DNA of 11,757 bases from an uncultured Veillonella sp. (GCA_902477915.1 CABSJA010000050.1:1-11757), one strand, 5' to 3'; positions 1 to 7,088 are shown, counted from the first letter of the stretch. Numbers and translations: made by a program. The notes: generated by a model not told the origin, from the sequence alone.

Positions 1-2
1 CT

Positions 3-764
3 GGTTTCCCGATGAATGAAGTAACAGAACTGTTCGGTTATCTTACAGGTATGGCAGTTCCGCTCATCAACTTGGCTACCATCATTACAGCAGCCCTTGC
101 AACAAGCATTGTACCAGCTATCTCTCATGCCTTTGCAAAACGCGATCATCAAGGTATTTATGAACGTACCTCGGGCTCCATGAGATTAACATTTATGGCT
201 ACTGTACCATTTACGGTACTATTATATGTACTTGCTGCCCCAACAGTTACCTTGATTTATAATGCACCTAAGGCAGAATTAGCTACGCAAATCACTGCGT
301 TCTCTATCTTCTTCCTCGGTGTACACCAAGTAACAACAGGTATCTTACAAGGTCTTAACAAACCGCGTATTCCTGTAATTAATATGGGTATTGCGTTAGT
401 AATCAAAGTCATCCTGAACTGGACACTAACGGCCATCCCATGGCTTGGTATCGGCGGTGCCGCTTGGGCAACCGTTGCTGATATTGGCTTTGCAGCGTTA
501 CTCAACTTGATTTACATCAAAAAATACACAGGCTACTTCCTCGATATTTCCCTTCTATGGAAAAATGTGGTCAGTGCCGGTGTCATGGGTATACTCATCT
601 TTATGAGTTACCACTACTTAACAGATATCTTACCAATGTGGGTTAACTTCATACTCACAGGTATCGAAGGCTTATTGCTCTACGTTATTATCATGGTTCT
701 TTTAAAAGGACTTAATAAAAATGATGGCGCAAGCATGCCACTCATAGGTAGATTCTTTAGATAA
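3..764 (+). CDS. MOP-superfamily flippase, YtgP/SpoVB/MurJ type, 3' part
   Basis: This is the C-terminal part of a polytopic membrane protein of the MOP flippase superfamily. Members move lipid-linked precursors such as lipid II or polysaccharide units across the inner membrane. The frame is open to the left edge (Gly-Phe-Pro precede the first ATG at 12), so the gene starts outside the window and that ATG is probably internal. About 254 residues remain, of roughly 500 usual. They hold several hydrophobic segments and family-like stretches: LATSIVPAIS, the region around GVHQVTTGILQGLNKP, and GIGGAAWATV. The protein ends in a basic tail, IGRFFR. A terminator follows 6 bases after the stop. Family assignment is firm. 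Whether it is the main lipid II flippase or an accessory polysaccharide flippase cannot be told from this fragment. Confidence 0.85.
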   Translation, partial: GFPMNEVTELFGYLTGMAVPLINLATIITAALATSIVPAISHAFAKRDHQGIYERTSGSMRLTFMATVPFTVLLYVLAAPTVTLIYNAPKAELATQITAFSIFFLGVHQVTTGILQGLNKPRIPVINMGIALVIKVILNWTLTAIPWLGIGGAAWATVADIGFAALLNLIYIKKYTGYFLDISLLWKNVVSAGVMGILIFMSYHYLTDILPMWVNFILTGIEGLLLYVIIMVLLKGLNKNDGASMPLIGRFFR

Positions 765-770
765 TAACTT

Positions 771-807
771 AAAGAGGTTTAACACATATGTGTTAAACCT
801 CTTTTTT
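771..807 (+). terminator. Intrinsic terminator of the flippase gene
   Basis: A perfect palindrome has 17-base arms (771-787 and 788-804) and runs into six T (802-807). The U-tract favours termination of the + gene. Read the other way, only three U and then AAGTT follow, so it should act weakly on the minus-strand gene that ends at 841. Confidence 0.9.
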
Positions 808-840
808 ATGCCACTCACTTTACGCTATCTTTTTATAGTA

Positions 841-2226
841 TTACTTCTTATCATTATGTGCTTTTTTATCTTTCACAATATCCCTAATAGTAGGATTTGT
901 TTGTATCACATCTAACATTACAGGTGAAATGCCGATTCCCACAAAAGCTTTATCATTCCAAGCTTTACTATGTTTAGCAGCTACATATTGAATAACATCT
1001 CGCAATTTATAGTTACTTACGTGAACATCATCAGGTTTGTGTAAATAATACGTATAAACATACTGATTATCATACAAAACCATACCAAATAGTGTTGCAT
1101 TTTCCTTGTTAGCTTCAAAGTATAAAGCTGGAATACCATTGTTCCAAACTGTAGCATATTGTAATCGCTTATGACCTTTTAAACCATATTTTTTAACAAC
1201 AGTTCTTAAGTAACTATATAAAATATTTTGTTTTTCAACACTAGCACCTTCTATAAATGGTTGCTTACCAAATACAGCTTTAATACGTCCAGACATATAA
1301 ACATCATATTCAGCTGGGCCTATAACCTCATGTTTCTTGAATTTACTATTTTTTAATACCCTAAATGTATAAGGTCCCAAATGAACAGGATCAGTATATG
1401 CTAACACATCACTAGCCGGCTTAATAGAAGGTAAAACAAAATTAGCCAAAGGTCCCATTGTATCTGAGATAGAACGTTGAGTATCATCTTTAATATAATT
1501 TTTTATAATATCTTTATTAAGAGATTGACCAATATGATAAGAAAGATTAGGTGTTTTAGGTAATGTAAAATTGATTGTCCCCACAACCAAATGATCATCA
1601 AAGCCTATTACATCCCACGTTGCTTTTTCAAGTCCAGGATAAGTAAATACATCACCATCTACAAATCGAACTGAGTCTTTTCGCTTTTCTAATCTCTCAT
1701 TCAAAGTATTCTGTAAAAGAGATTTATTTAAATCAGTATACTCTATATTTGTATCTTCCCATTTAGAACCTTTAGGCTGTTGTCTTGTTTCATATCTAAA
1801 ATCAGATACGGCATTAATAGTTCCTCCCACACTCTTAATGGAAGACTTAGACATATGTTTAGGATCAATAGACCAACCTACTATACTTTCTTTTGAGCCT
1901 GTAAATTTAATATCAGCCCCATTTTCTGTAATAATATATACACTCCTAGAATGATGTATTGCTCTAGTCAATTCTTGTACTACATAAATATCATCACCTA
2001 ATTTTTCATTATCATAATTTGGCTCATGTTGTGCCCATTTTTTAACCTCAGACTCTTGGAAGTCATCAACCTTCTTAGCAACTTCTCCTTGAATACGATA
2101 TTCTTGATACGCTTCTTTCCCAATATCTGGGCGAGCCCCAGGAATATTAACATCAATGGCCTGAGATACGCCTATAGTCCCTATAAACCCAATACAACTC
2201 AACAATAACAAACGTCTTAGCATCAT
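841..2226 (-). CDS. Secreted protein of unknown function, GPYxFRVLKN family
   Basis: I do not recognise this 461-residue protein. The start is set at the ATG at 2226 because AAGGAG lies six bases upstream; an ATG at 2250 would place this site inside the gene. The first ~23 residues form a signal peptide: MMLRR, a hydrophobic stretch, then SQA as a likely cleavage site. No Cys follows, so it is not a lipoprotein, and no other membrane segment is seen; it should lie in the periplasm or outside the cell. The mature part is hydrophilic and lysine-rich. Near residues 284-293 it has GPYTFRVLKN, matched by GPYQFRVLKN in the secreted protein at 10963-11559. The later stretch with GMVLYDNQYVYTYYL also resembles that protein. 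It has its own promoter and appears monocistronic. The C-terminus is strongly charged (KDKKAHNDKK). Confidence 0.85.
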   Translation of the reverse strand: MMLRRLLLLSCIGFIGTIGVSQAIDVNIPGARPDIGKEAYQEYRIQGEVAKKVDDFQESEVKKWAQHEPNYDNEKLGDDIYVVQELTRAIHHSRSVYIITENGADIKFTGSKESIVGWSIDPKHMSKSSIKSVGGTINAVSDFRYETRQQPKGSKWEDTNIEYTDLNKSLLQNTLNERLEKRKDSVRFVDGDVFTYPGLEKATWDVIGFDDHLVVGTINFTLPKTPNLSYHIGQSLNKDIIKNYIKDDTQRSISDTMGPLANFVLPSIKPASDVLAYTDPVHLGPYTFRVLKNSKFKKHEVIGPAEYDVYMSGRIKAVFGKQPFIEGASVEKQNILYSYLRTVVKKYGLKGHKRLQYATVWNNGIPALYFEANKENATLFGMVLYDNQYVYTYYLHKPDDVHVSNYKLRDVIQYVAAKHSKAWNDKAFVGIGISPVMLDVIQTNPTIRDIVKDKKAHNDKK

Positions 2227-2259
2227 ATCTCTCTCCTTAAACACATACATTTGTTTATA

Positions 2260-2288
2260 ATTTTAACACTTAGTTTATATTTTATCAA
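2260..2288 (-). promoter_or_regulatory. Sigma-70-type promoter of the secreted-protein gene
   Basis: On the minus strand TTGATA (2288-2283) and TAAAAT (2265-2260) are separated by exactly 17 bases, each one mismatch from consensus. Transcription would start near 2253, giving a leader of about 27 bases that carries AAGGAG. The upstream AEC gene ends at a terminator, which supports a separate promoter here. Confidence 0.6.
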
Positions 2289-2314
2289 TTTCACTTGTGT
2301 AGAAAAAATATAGG

Positions 2315-2348
2315 AAAAAAAGGTCTGACTATATTAGTCAGACCTTTT
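2315..2348 (-). terminator. Intrinsic terminator of the AEC transporter gene
   Basis: The arms are 14 bases each, perfectly paired (2318-2331 and 2335-2348, core GGTCTGAC/GTCAGACC), with a 3-base loop. On the minus strand the stem ends in seven U (2321-2315). It starts 3 bases past the AEC stop codon. Confidence 0.9.
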
Positions 2349-2351
2349 AGT

Positions 2352-3389
2352 TTATGCTGTTATGCCTATCATAGTTAGGATTTCCATAATAATTGGTATA
2401 GCTACCACAAATAGTATTGTACTAATCATGACAAGTCCTGTAGCAAATGACAAGTCAGATTTCGATTCATTGGCTACGATTGGTAATACTGCAATAACGG
2501 GACCCGCCGATTGTACAACAAAGGTAATGATTGCTATTGGTTCTAGGACGATACCTGCGCCATATTGCAAGCCCAGAATGACACAGAACATGATAATCGG
2601 TGATATTACAAAACGACCGATAATACCACCAATGGAATCTTTATTGAGACTCATACTTTTTAACCCCGCATCATGAAGTACAATACCAATATAAATCAAG
2701 GATAATGGGGTTACCATATCTCCTAAGTAATTCAATGTAGTATGTAAAATTGATGCTAAAGGAATTTTAAAGAATAAGAATATCAATGCTACAAAGAACC
2801 CTAACAATGGTGGAGGTAATAACTTCTTCAAATCAAATTTAAACTTCTTACGCTTTGTTTCTGTATCTACTGTGCTATTACTTATACCATCAGTTTTACT
2901 ATTATCAAAACCTAATTCAGCATTAGGCAGTGGATCTAACTCTATAAGGAATACCCCTACCATCCATACTGAAATAGTGTTACCGATATAATATAACAAG
3001 AAATATGGTAGCGCATCTTGACCAAAGAGGGCGATTTGCACTGGCAATCCTATAAATAAGCAGTTATCATTAACTACCATATTTATGAAAATACCACGCC
3101 TACCTCGAGGTACTTTTAGTGCTTTCATCATGATAAAAGCAACGATATATGCAATTACATAGGTTAATGTAACGGCTAGCATCCCATATCGAAGGTCCCA
3201 TAAATCCGATGTATGTAGATGATGCAATACCGATACAAATACACCGGCTGGTAACGCAACAGACATGATAAATCTAGATATATTACCACTAAATATGGGA
3301 TGAAACATCCCTCGCCCTTTTAATATATATCCTAGCGAGATCAGCAATACAATAGGTATGATGCTCTGTAAGGATGTAAGAAAAACCAT
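2352..3389 (-). CDS. AEC-family transporter (auxin efflux carrier family)
   Basis: This is a 345-residue inner-membrane carrier of the AEC family (Pfam Mem_trans), whose bacterial members export or exchange small organic acids and related compounds. About ten membrane segments are visible in a 5+5 arrangement: roughly residues 5-24, 36-56, 66-91, 98-122, 126-150, then 191-212, 218-240, 253-276, 281-307 and 312-342. Conserved family-like stretches are NDNCLFIGLPV (107-117) and QSAGPVIAVLP (293-303). The two halves are joined by a hydrophilic loop (about 151-190) rich in Asp, Asn, Ser and Lys. The start is supported by GGGAGG six to seven bases upstream of the ATG. The gene is flanked by its own promoter and terminator, so it is monocistronic. 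Substrate cannot be read from the sequence; malate is one possibility in this family. Confidence 0.88.
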   Translation of the reverse strand: MVFLTSLQSIIPIVLLISLGYILKGRGMFHPIFSGNISRFIMSVALPAGVFVSVLHHLHTSDLWDLRYGMLAVTLTYVIAYIVAFIMMKALKVPRGRRGIFINMVVNDNCLFIGLPVQIALFGQDALPYFLLYYIGNTISVWMVGVFLIELDPLPNAELGFDNSKTDGISNSTVDTETKRKKFKFDLKKLLPPPLLGFFVALIFLFFKIPLASILHTTLNYLGDMVTPLSLIYIGIVLHDAGLKSMSLNKDSIGGIIGRFVISPIIMFCVILGLQYGAGIVLEPIAIITFVVQSAGPVIAVLPIVANESKSDLSFATGLVMISTILFVVAIPIIMEILTMIGITA

Positions 3390-3421
3390 AGTAAACCTCC
3401 CGTACAGTTTATTCGTAATCT

Positions 3422-3430
3422 ATCATACCA
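3422..3430 (-). promoter_or_regulatory. Extended -10 promoter of the AEC gene
   Basis: On the minus strand TGG-TATGAT forms an extended -10 element about 33 bases upstream of the start codon. There is no good -35 hexamer at 17 bases (TATATG). This fits a promoter helped by an activator, perhaps binding the tandem repeat that begins directly upstream at 3451. Confidence 0.45.
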
Positions 3431-3450
3431 TGTTTTTAACAAAACATATA

Positions 3451-3498
3451 CGAATATAATTATCCCTATAAAACCGAATATAATTATCCCTATAAAAC
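3451..3498. repeat. Perfect 24-bp tandem direct repeat, two copies
   Basis: Copies at 3451-3474 and 3475-3498 are identical and abut with no spacer. The unit holds the motif TATCCCTATA, which is partly palindromic (TATnnnnATA). The pair begins just upstream of the -35 position of the AEC promoter, in the 262-base region between the divergent AEC and hydrolase genes. It may be a pair of regulator sites, or a recent slippage duplication; the sequence alone does not decide. An imperfect palindrome with ATGTAAC/GTTAACAT halves lies further on at 3517-3534. Confidence 0.85.
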
Positions 3499-3651
3499 TA
3501 ATATGAATTTTATAAAATGTAACAATGTTAACATATTTTAGAATGTATAAGTTTTATAATTAATTGCAATAGTAGTATTATTTATTCACAATTATTTGAT
3601 ATACTTAAACTATACTAATTGTACAAATTTTTACACATACGAGGTGATATT

Positions 3652-4392
3652 ATGACAAAACCATTCATCGGTGTATCTGGCAATATCTTACGAGATAACG
3701 GCGGTGCCTACGTAGATTTATTACGTTCTTATGTAAACCATGATTATCCACGCTCTATCGAAGAGGCTGGTGGCATTCCAGTTATCATTCCATTTACAAA
3801 AAATCTCGACGTAGCCCGTGAAACGGTTGCAAAACTTGACGCCTTATTATTATCTGGTGGCCATGACGTATCTCCACTGAATTACGGTGAGGAACCATTG
3901 CAAGGTCTAGGCGATGTATTCCCTGAACGAGATCAATTCGATTTTGCATTATTGAAAGCAGCGGAAGAAAAACAAATTCCTATCTTTTGTATTTGCCGAG
4001 GCATTCAAATTTTAAATGTATATCGTGGTGGTTCTCTATACCAAGATTTAAAGTATGACGAAAACTGTACGATAAAACATTCACAAAACCAAACACCTTC
4101 TCTTGGCACTCATACAGTAGATATTGAATTTGAATCAAAACTAGCCAGTGCAATTGGTCGCTCCACATGGATTACTAACTCTCACCATCATCAAACAGTA
4201 AAACATGTTGGTAAAGGTTTACAAGTAGTAGCAAGAGCTAAGGATGGTACTGTAGAAGGTTTAGAAGACTCCTCCTATCCTTGGTTAGTAGCTTGTCAAT
4301 TCCATCCAGAAATGATGTCTGAAACAGATGAGAATGCAAAACGCTTATTTGCTGCCTTTGTAACAGCAGCTCGAGAAAATATAACTAAATAG
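3652..4392 (+). CDS. Gamma-glutamyl-GABA hydrolase-like amidotransferase (peptidase C26)
   Basis: This is a 246-residue cytoplasmic enzyme of the class I glutamine amidotransferase-like C26 family, like PuuD. Members hydrolyse a gamma-glutamyl amide bond, for example gamma-glutamyl-GABA to glutamate and GABA. The N-terminus is family-like (PFIGVSGN). LLLSGGHDVSP (66-75) is the oxyanion-region motif. Cys115 in CICRGIQILN is the expected nucleophile, and His218 with Glu220 in CQFHPE complete the triad. Length is normal. The start at 3652 is chosen because GAGGTGAT lies just upstream; a TTG at 3619 is open but has no such site. It is followed after 15 bases by an APC permease, so the pair likely forms an operon for uptake and cleavage of a gamma-glutamyl compound. 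No other putrescine-pathway gene is present here, so the name PuuD is not assigned. Confidence 0.88.
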   Translation: MTKPFIGVSGNILRDNGGAYVDLLRSYVNHDYPRSIEEAGGIPVIIPFTKNLDVARETVAKLDALLLSGGHDVSPLNYGEEPLQGLGDVFPERDQFDFALLKAAEEKQIPIFCICRGIQILNVYRGGSLYQDLKYDENCTIKHSQNQTPSLGTHTVDIEFESKLASAIGRSTWITNSHHHQTVKHVGKGLQVVARAKDGTVEGLEDSSYPWLVACQFHPEMMSETDENAKRLFAAFVTAARENITK

Positions 4393-4407
4393 TAGGAAGG
4401 TTTTAGT

Positions 4408-5715
4408 ATGAAAGAAACAGGAAAATTTGGCTTTTGGAGTATTGTACTCCTAGGCATCAATGGTATTGTAGGGACAGGTATTTTCCTACTACCAAACAAA
4501 GCATATTCTATCATTGGTTCCGCTAGTTTAGGCGTCCTATTATTTGATGCCGTTATTGCAGGCTGTATCGCCCTTTGCTTTGCTGAAGCGGCAAGCTTAT
4601 TTACACGTAATGGCGGACCTTACCTATATGCAAAACATGCATTAGGTGACTTTTGGGCCTTTGAAGTAGGCGTTCTAAAATGGATTGTAACCGTTATTGC
4701 TTGGGCGGCCATGGCCGTTGGCTTTGCTACAGCATTAGGTGCCGCAGTACCGGCGTTAAGTGGTGATTTTGCAAAAGATGTTATTTCATTTATCTTGATT
4801 GTAGGTCTTACCATTGTAAATATCTTTGGTGTTAACGTATCAAAATTCGTTAACAACTTAATCACTATTTCTAAGTTAGTTCCTCTTGCCCTATTCATTG
4901 CAATTGGCATTTTCTTTATAAATGGAGCTAACTTTACGCCAGTCTTCCCACAAGATACTTATGTGGATGGATCATTTGCTCAAGCAGCAGTTCTTCTATT
5001 CTTTGCCTATACAGGATTTGAAGTTATTGCCATTGCTGCAGAGGATATGAAAAACCCTAAGAAGAATTTACCACGTGCTATTATCATGTGTATGCTTCTC
5101 GTGTCCGTTCTATATATGGCAATCCTCGCCGTATCTATCGGTGTACTCGGCTCTGACTTGGCTAATACAAAAGCACCAGTTCAAGATGCTTTTAACGTAA
5201 TTGTAGGTCCTATCGGTATGTACGTTGTATTAGTAGGAACACTGATTTCTATGGGTGGTATCAACTTTGCGGAGGCTTACTATGCACCTCGAGTGGCTAC
5301 CTCTATGGCTGAAGACGGTATGTTACCAAGTGCTCTAGCTAAACGTAATCGTTACAATGCACCATATGTTGCAGCTATTGTTACTGCTATTGCCAGTGTA
5401 TTACTTGCATGGTCTGGATCCTTTACTACACTAGCAGCCATCAGTGCAGTATCTCGTTTTACACAATACCTACCAACATGTTTGGCTGTTATTATCTTCC
5501 GTCGTAAATGGGCAGACAAAGCTCGGTCTTACACAATTCCTGGTGGCTATTTAATCCCAGTTATTGCTATCGGCACATCCCTATGGATGCTCGCTCAAGC
5601 TCAAACCAACCAATTACTATGGGGTCTAGGCGGTTGTATCGTGATCTTGCCATTCTACTACTCCTATTGGAAAAAGAAAAAAGCTGGTCTCATTAAAGAC
5701 CATGATGAAATGTAA
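4408..5715 (+). CDS. APC-family amino acid/amine permease
   Basis: This is a 435-residue inner-membrane permease of the amino acid-polyamine-organocation family with about 12 hydrophobic segments. The first segment carries the broken-helix motif GIVGTGIFLLP (19-29), which binds the substrate backbone in this fold. GGPYLYAKHALG (69-80) follows segment 2. The classic family stretch YTGFEVIAIAAEDMKNP (201-217) is intact. The C-terminus is a short charged tail (KKKKAGLIKDHDEM). AGGAAGG sits upstream of the ATG, and the gap to the hydrolase gene is 15 bases, so the two are probably co-transcribed and the substrate may be the hydrolase's substrate or product (gamma-glutamyl amine, GABA or glutamate). 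That link is inference from context. The stop codon is followed within three bases by the 52-bp-type repeat region. Confidence 0.88.
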   Translation: MKETGKFGFWSIVLLGINGIVGTGIFLLPNKAYSIIGSASLGVLLFDAVIAGCIALCFAEAASLFTRNGGPYLYAKHALGDFWAFEVGVLKWIVTVIAWAAMAVGFATALGAAVPALSGDFAKDVISFILIVGLTIVNIFGVNVSKFVNNLITISKLVPLALFIAIGIFFINGANFTPVFPQDTYVDGSFAQAAVLLFFAYTGFEVIAIAAEDMKNPKKNLPRAIIMCMLLVSVLYMAILAVSIGVLGSDLANTKAPVQDAFNVIVGPIGMYVVLVGTLISMGGINFAEAYYAPRVATSMAEDGMLPSALAKRNRYNAPYVAAIVTAIASVLLAWSGSFTTLAAISAVSRFTQYLPTCLAVIIFRRKWADKARSYTIPGGYLIPVIAIGTSLWMLAQAQTNQLLWGLGGCIVILPFYYSYWKKKKAGLIKDHDEM

Positions 5716-5782
5716 ATACTACCAGTTAAAAATAATTTCAGGCATCTCATATATACCCTTTTTGAGATACTACCAGTTAAAA
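5716..5782 (+). repeat. Two forward copies of the ACTACCAGTT repeat core
   Basis: The core ACTACCAGTT occurs at 5718-5727 and 5769-5778, 51 bases apart, within a shared 22-base stretch (5716-5737 and 5767-5788). These are inverted relative to the tandem units at 5902-6146: the 19 bases at 5764-5782 are the exact reverse complement of 5919-5937. They look like diverged units of the same family in the opposite orientation. The first copy starts directly after the permease stop codon. Confidence 0.85.
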
Positions 5783-5804
5783 ATAATTATTTCTAATTAA
5801 ATTT

Positions 5805-5894
5805 AAAACTACCAGTTGTCATGTTGTTTTGTAAACCGATTTTCAATAACAGGAGATCGATCTACTACAACGTGAAATTAACTGGTAGTTTTTT
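5805..5894 (+). ncRNA. Long hairpin with U-tail: terminator or small structured RNA
   Basis: The arms AAAACTACCAGTT (5805-5817) and AACTGGTAGTTTT (5880-5892) pair over 13 bases and end in six T (5889-5894). Inside, CATGTTGT (5820-5827) can pair with ACAACGTG (5867-5874) with one G-U pair. This leaves a 39-base apical region that contains the 10-base palindrome AGATCGATCT. Its position makes it the likely terminator for the hydrolase-permease operon. The large structured loop is unusual for a plain terminator and would suit a small RNA. No clear promoter of its own was seen. Read on the minus strand the hairpin ends in only four U. Confidence 0.5.
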
Positions 5895-5901
5895 GCATTT
5901 C

Positions 5902-6146
5902 TAGACTAAATATAATACTTTTAACTGGTAGTATCTCATTAATCATATATAGTTAGACTAAACATAATTCTTTTAACTGGTAGTATCTCATTAACCATAT
6001 GTAGTTAGACTAAACATAATTCTTTTAACTGGTAGTATCTCATTAATCATATGTAGTTAGACTAAACATAATACTTTTAACTGGTAGTATCTCGCTAACC
6101 ATATATATTTAGACTAAGTATAGTACATTTTACTGATAGAGTTAAT
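5902..6146. repeat. Tandem array of 52-bp repeats (four full units plus a decayed fifth)
   Basis: Units start at 5902, 5954, 6006 and 6058, exactly 52 bases apart, each beginning TAGACTAAA and holding TTTTAACTGGTAGTATCTC. They differ at only a few positions (for example TAATCAT versus TAACCAT, and ATTCTT versus ATACTT). A fifth copy from 6110 is diverged and runs into the stop codon of the minus-strand gene at 6146. The whole unit is conserved, not only short repeats separated by variable spacers. There is no open frame and no recombinase or transposase nearby. With the forward copies and the hairpin, this repeat family fills the entire 430-base gap between the convergent genes. Confidence 0.92.
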
Positions 6147-6985
6147 TAAAATAAATCTTCTTCAAGAGTTGTTGTTTTGCTTAGTTCTTCTTCAATATAG
6201 CCAACTTCATCAGTGGCTTCATCTTCGTCACGTGTGTCAATATAGATACTAATAAGCGCTAGTCCGCCTTCTTCATTGAGGGTTGCAATGGCACTCATAG
6301 GACCATAGGTTAAAATAAGGCCATCTTCTTCATCGCGAATGATATGAGGTACCGCATCAAAGTGTTGGTTCATGAGCTGATCAAAGTAATCTTCTACATC
6401 AAGGCCACTTTCAAGGGTGATGGATTCAGCATCGCCTTTTTGGAATACAACACGTGTGTCTTCATCGATGTACTGATAAAAATCATCCACATCGACATTC
6501 GCTGTTTCAAGCCACATGCTGAGGGCTGTAATCCAATCCTTTACCGTAGTTGGTGCAGAAATAAAAGCATACTCGCTTTCATCATCGCCAAAATGAAGAT
6601 CATCATACTCAATACTATAGTTTTCCTGACTAGATACAATGCGGTCTACGAGCCCCTCATCATTTACATCTACAAAAATCATGTACACATAGTTATCGCC
6701 GCTTTCATAAGAAACAGTCAAACCATGACGGCCTTCATGGAATAGCGCATCCTCCTCGTACACATCGGTAATATGCATCACCTTGCACGTAACAGGCACA
6801 TTATCTGCCTTAATAGACTCAGTCATAGAGGATAAAAACTCAATACTTTCATTACGATTGCGGCCAATAATACCACGCCCTGTGGACATGTATTCGCAAT
6901 CCTCGGCTAGAATATTTTCAATGCCGTGAATATCTGCGGATTCAAGAATAGATTTTATCAATAAAAGAGCTTGTATTTCAGTCAT
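6146..6985 (-). CDS. Acidic protein with two probable NTF2-like domains
   Basis: This 279-residue protein is very rich in Asp and Glu and has no signal peptide or membrane segment, so it is cytoplasmic. I do not recognise it by name. Residues about 5-125 look like a SnoaL/NTF2-like domain: helices with ILAEDCEYMSTGRG, then strands ending in GDNYVYMIFVDVNDEGLVDRI. Residues about 148-250 repeat the order: WITALSMWL, YIDEDTRVVFQ, then GLILTYGPMSAIATLNEEGGLALISIYI. The fold call rests on this pattern, not on a matched signature. An acidic tail follows (EEELSKTTTLEEDLF). NTF2-like domains bind small ligands or mediate dimers, and no catalytic residues are evident. The start is supported by AGGAGG just upstream. 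It is transcribed divergently from the HAD phosphatase gene, and its stop touches the 52-bp repeat array. Confidence 0.75.
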   Translation of the reverse strand: MTEIQALLLIKSILESADIHGIENILAEDCEYMSTGRGIIGRNRNESIEFLSSMTESIKADNVPVTCKVMHITDVYEEDALFHEGRHGLTVSYESGDNYVYMIFVDVNDEGLVDRIVSSQENYSIEYDDLHFGDDESEYAFISAPTTVKDWITALSMWLETANVDVDDFYQYIDEDTRVVFQKGDAESITLESGLDVEDYFDQLMNQHFDAVPHIIRDEEDGLILTYGPMSAIATLNEEGGLALISIYIDTRDEDEATDEVGYIEEELSKTTTLEEDLF

Positions 6986-7060
6986 ACTACGCCTCCTATA
7001 CGCTGTAATAATTACTGCTACTATTGTAACACAATTATAGTAACAAATACGGCTATTCTC

Positions 7061-7088
7061 TTGATTTTCTCCATATTTATCATATACT
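7061..7088 (+). promoter_or_regulatory. Promoter of the HAD phosphatase gene
   Basis: TTGATT (7061-7066) and TATACT (7083-7088) are 16 bases apart, 34 bases upstream of the start codon. The -10 overlaps an inverted repeat, ATATACTT (7082-7089) and AAGTATAT (7093-7100), which could be an operator but may be chance in AT-rich DNA. Confidence 0.55.

Noticed and set aside
2362..2676. Plus-strand open frame of 104 codons
   Set aside because: It is antisense to the AEC transporter, whose membrane pattern and ribosome site are clear; the frame has no independent support.
3517..3534. Imperfect ATGTAAC/GTTAACAT palindrome as a second CRP/FNR-like box
   Set aside because: Several central and half-site mismatches in very AT-rich DNA make it weaker than the site at 7979-8000; mentioned only as a possibility.
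5805..5894. Retron or group II intron RNA, because inverted arms enclose a structured segment
   Set aside because: No reverse transcriptase gene lies in the window, and no intron domain V-like hairpin was seen.
5902..6146. CRISPR array
   Set aside because: The whole 52-bp unit is conserved between copies; there are no variable spacers, and no cas gene is nearby.
6344..6745. Plus-strand open frame of 133 codons
   Set aside because: It lies opposite the acidic protein gene, has no ribosome site, and its Ile/Cys-rich translation looks like an antisense artefact.
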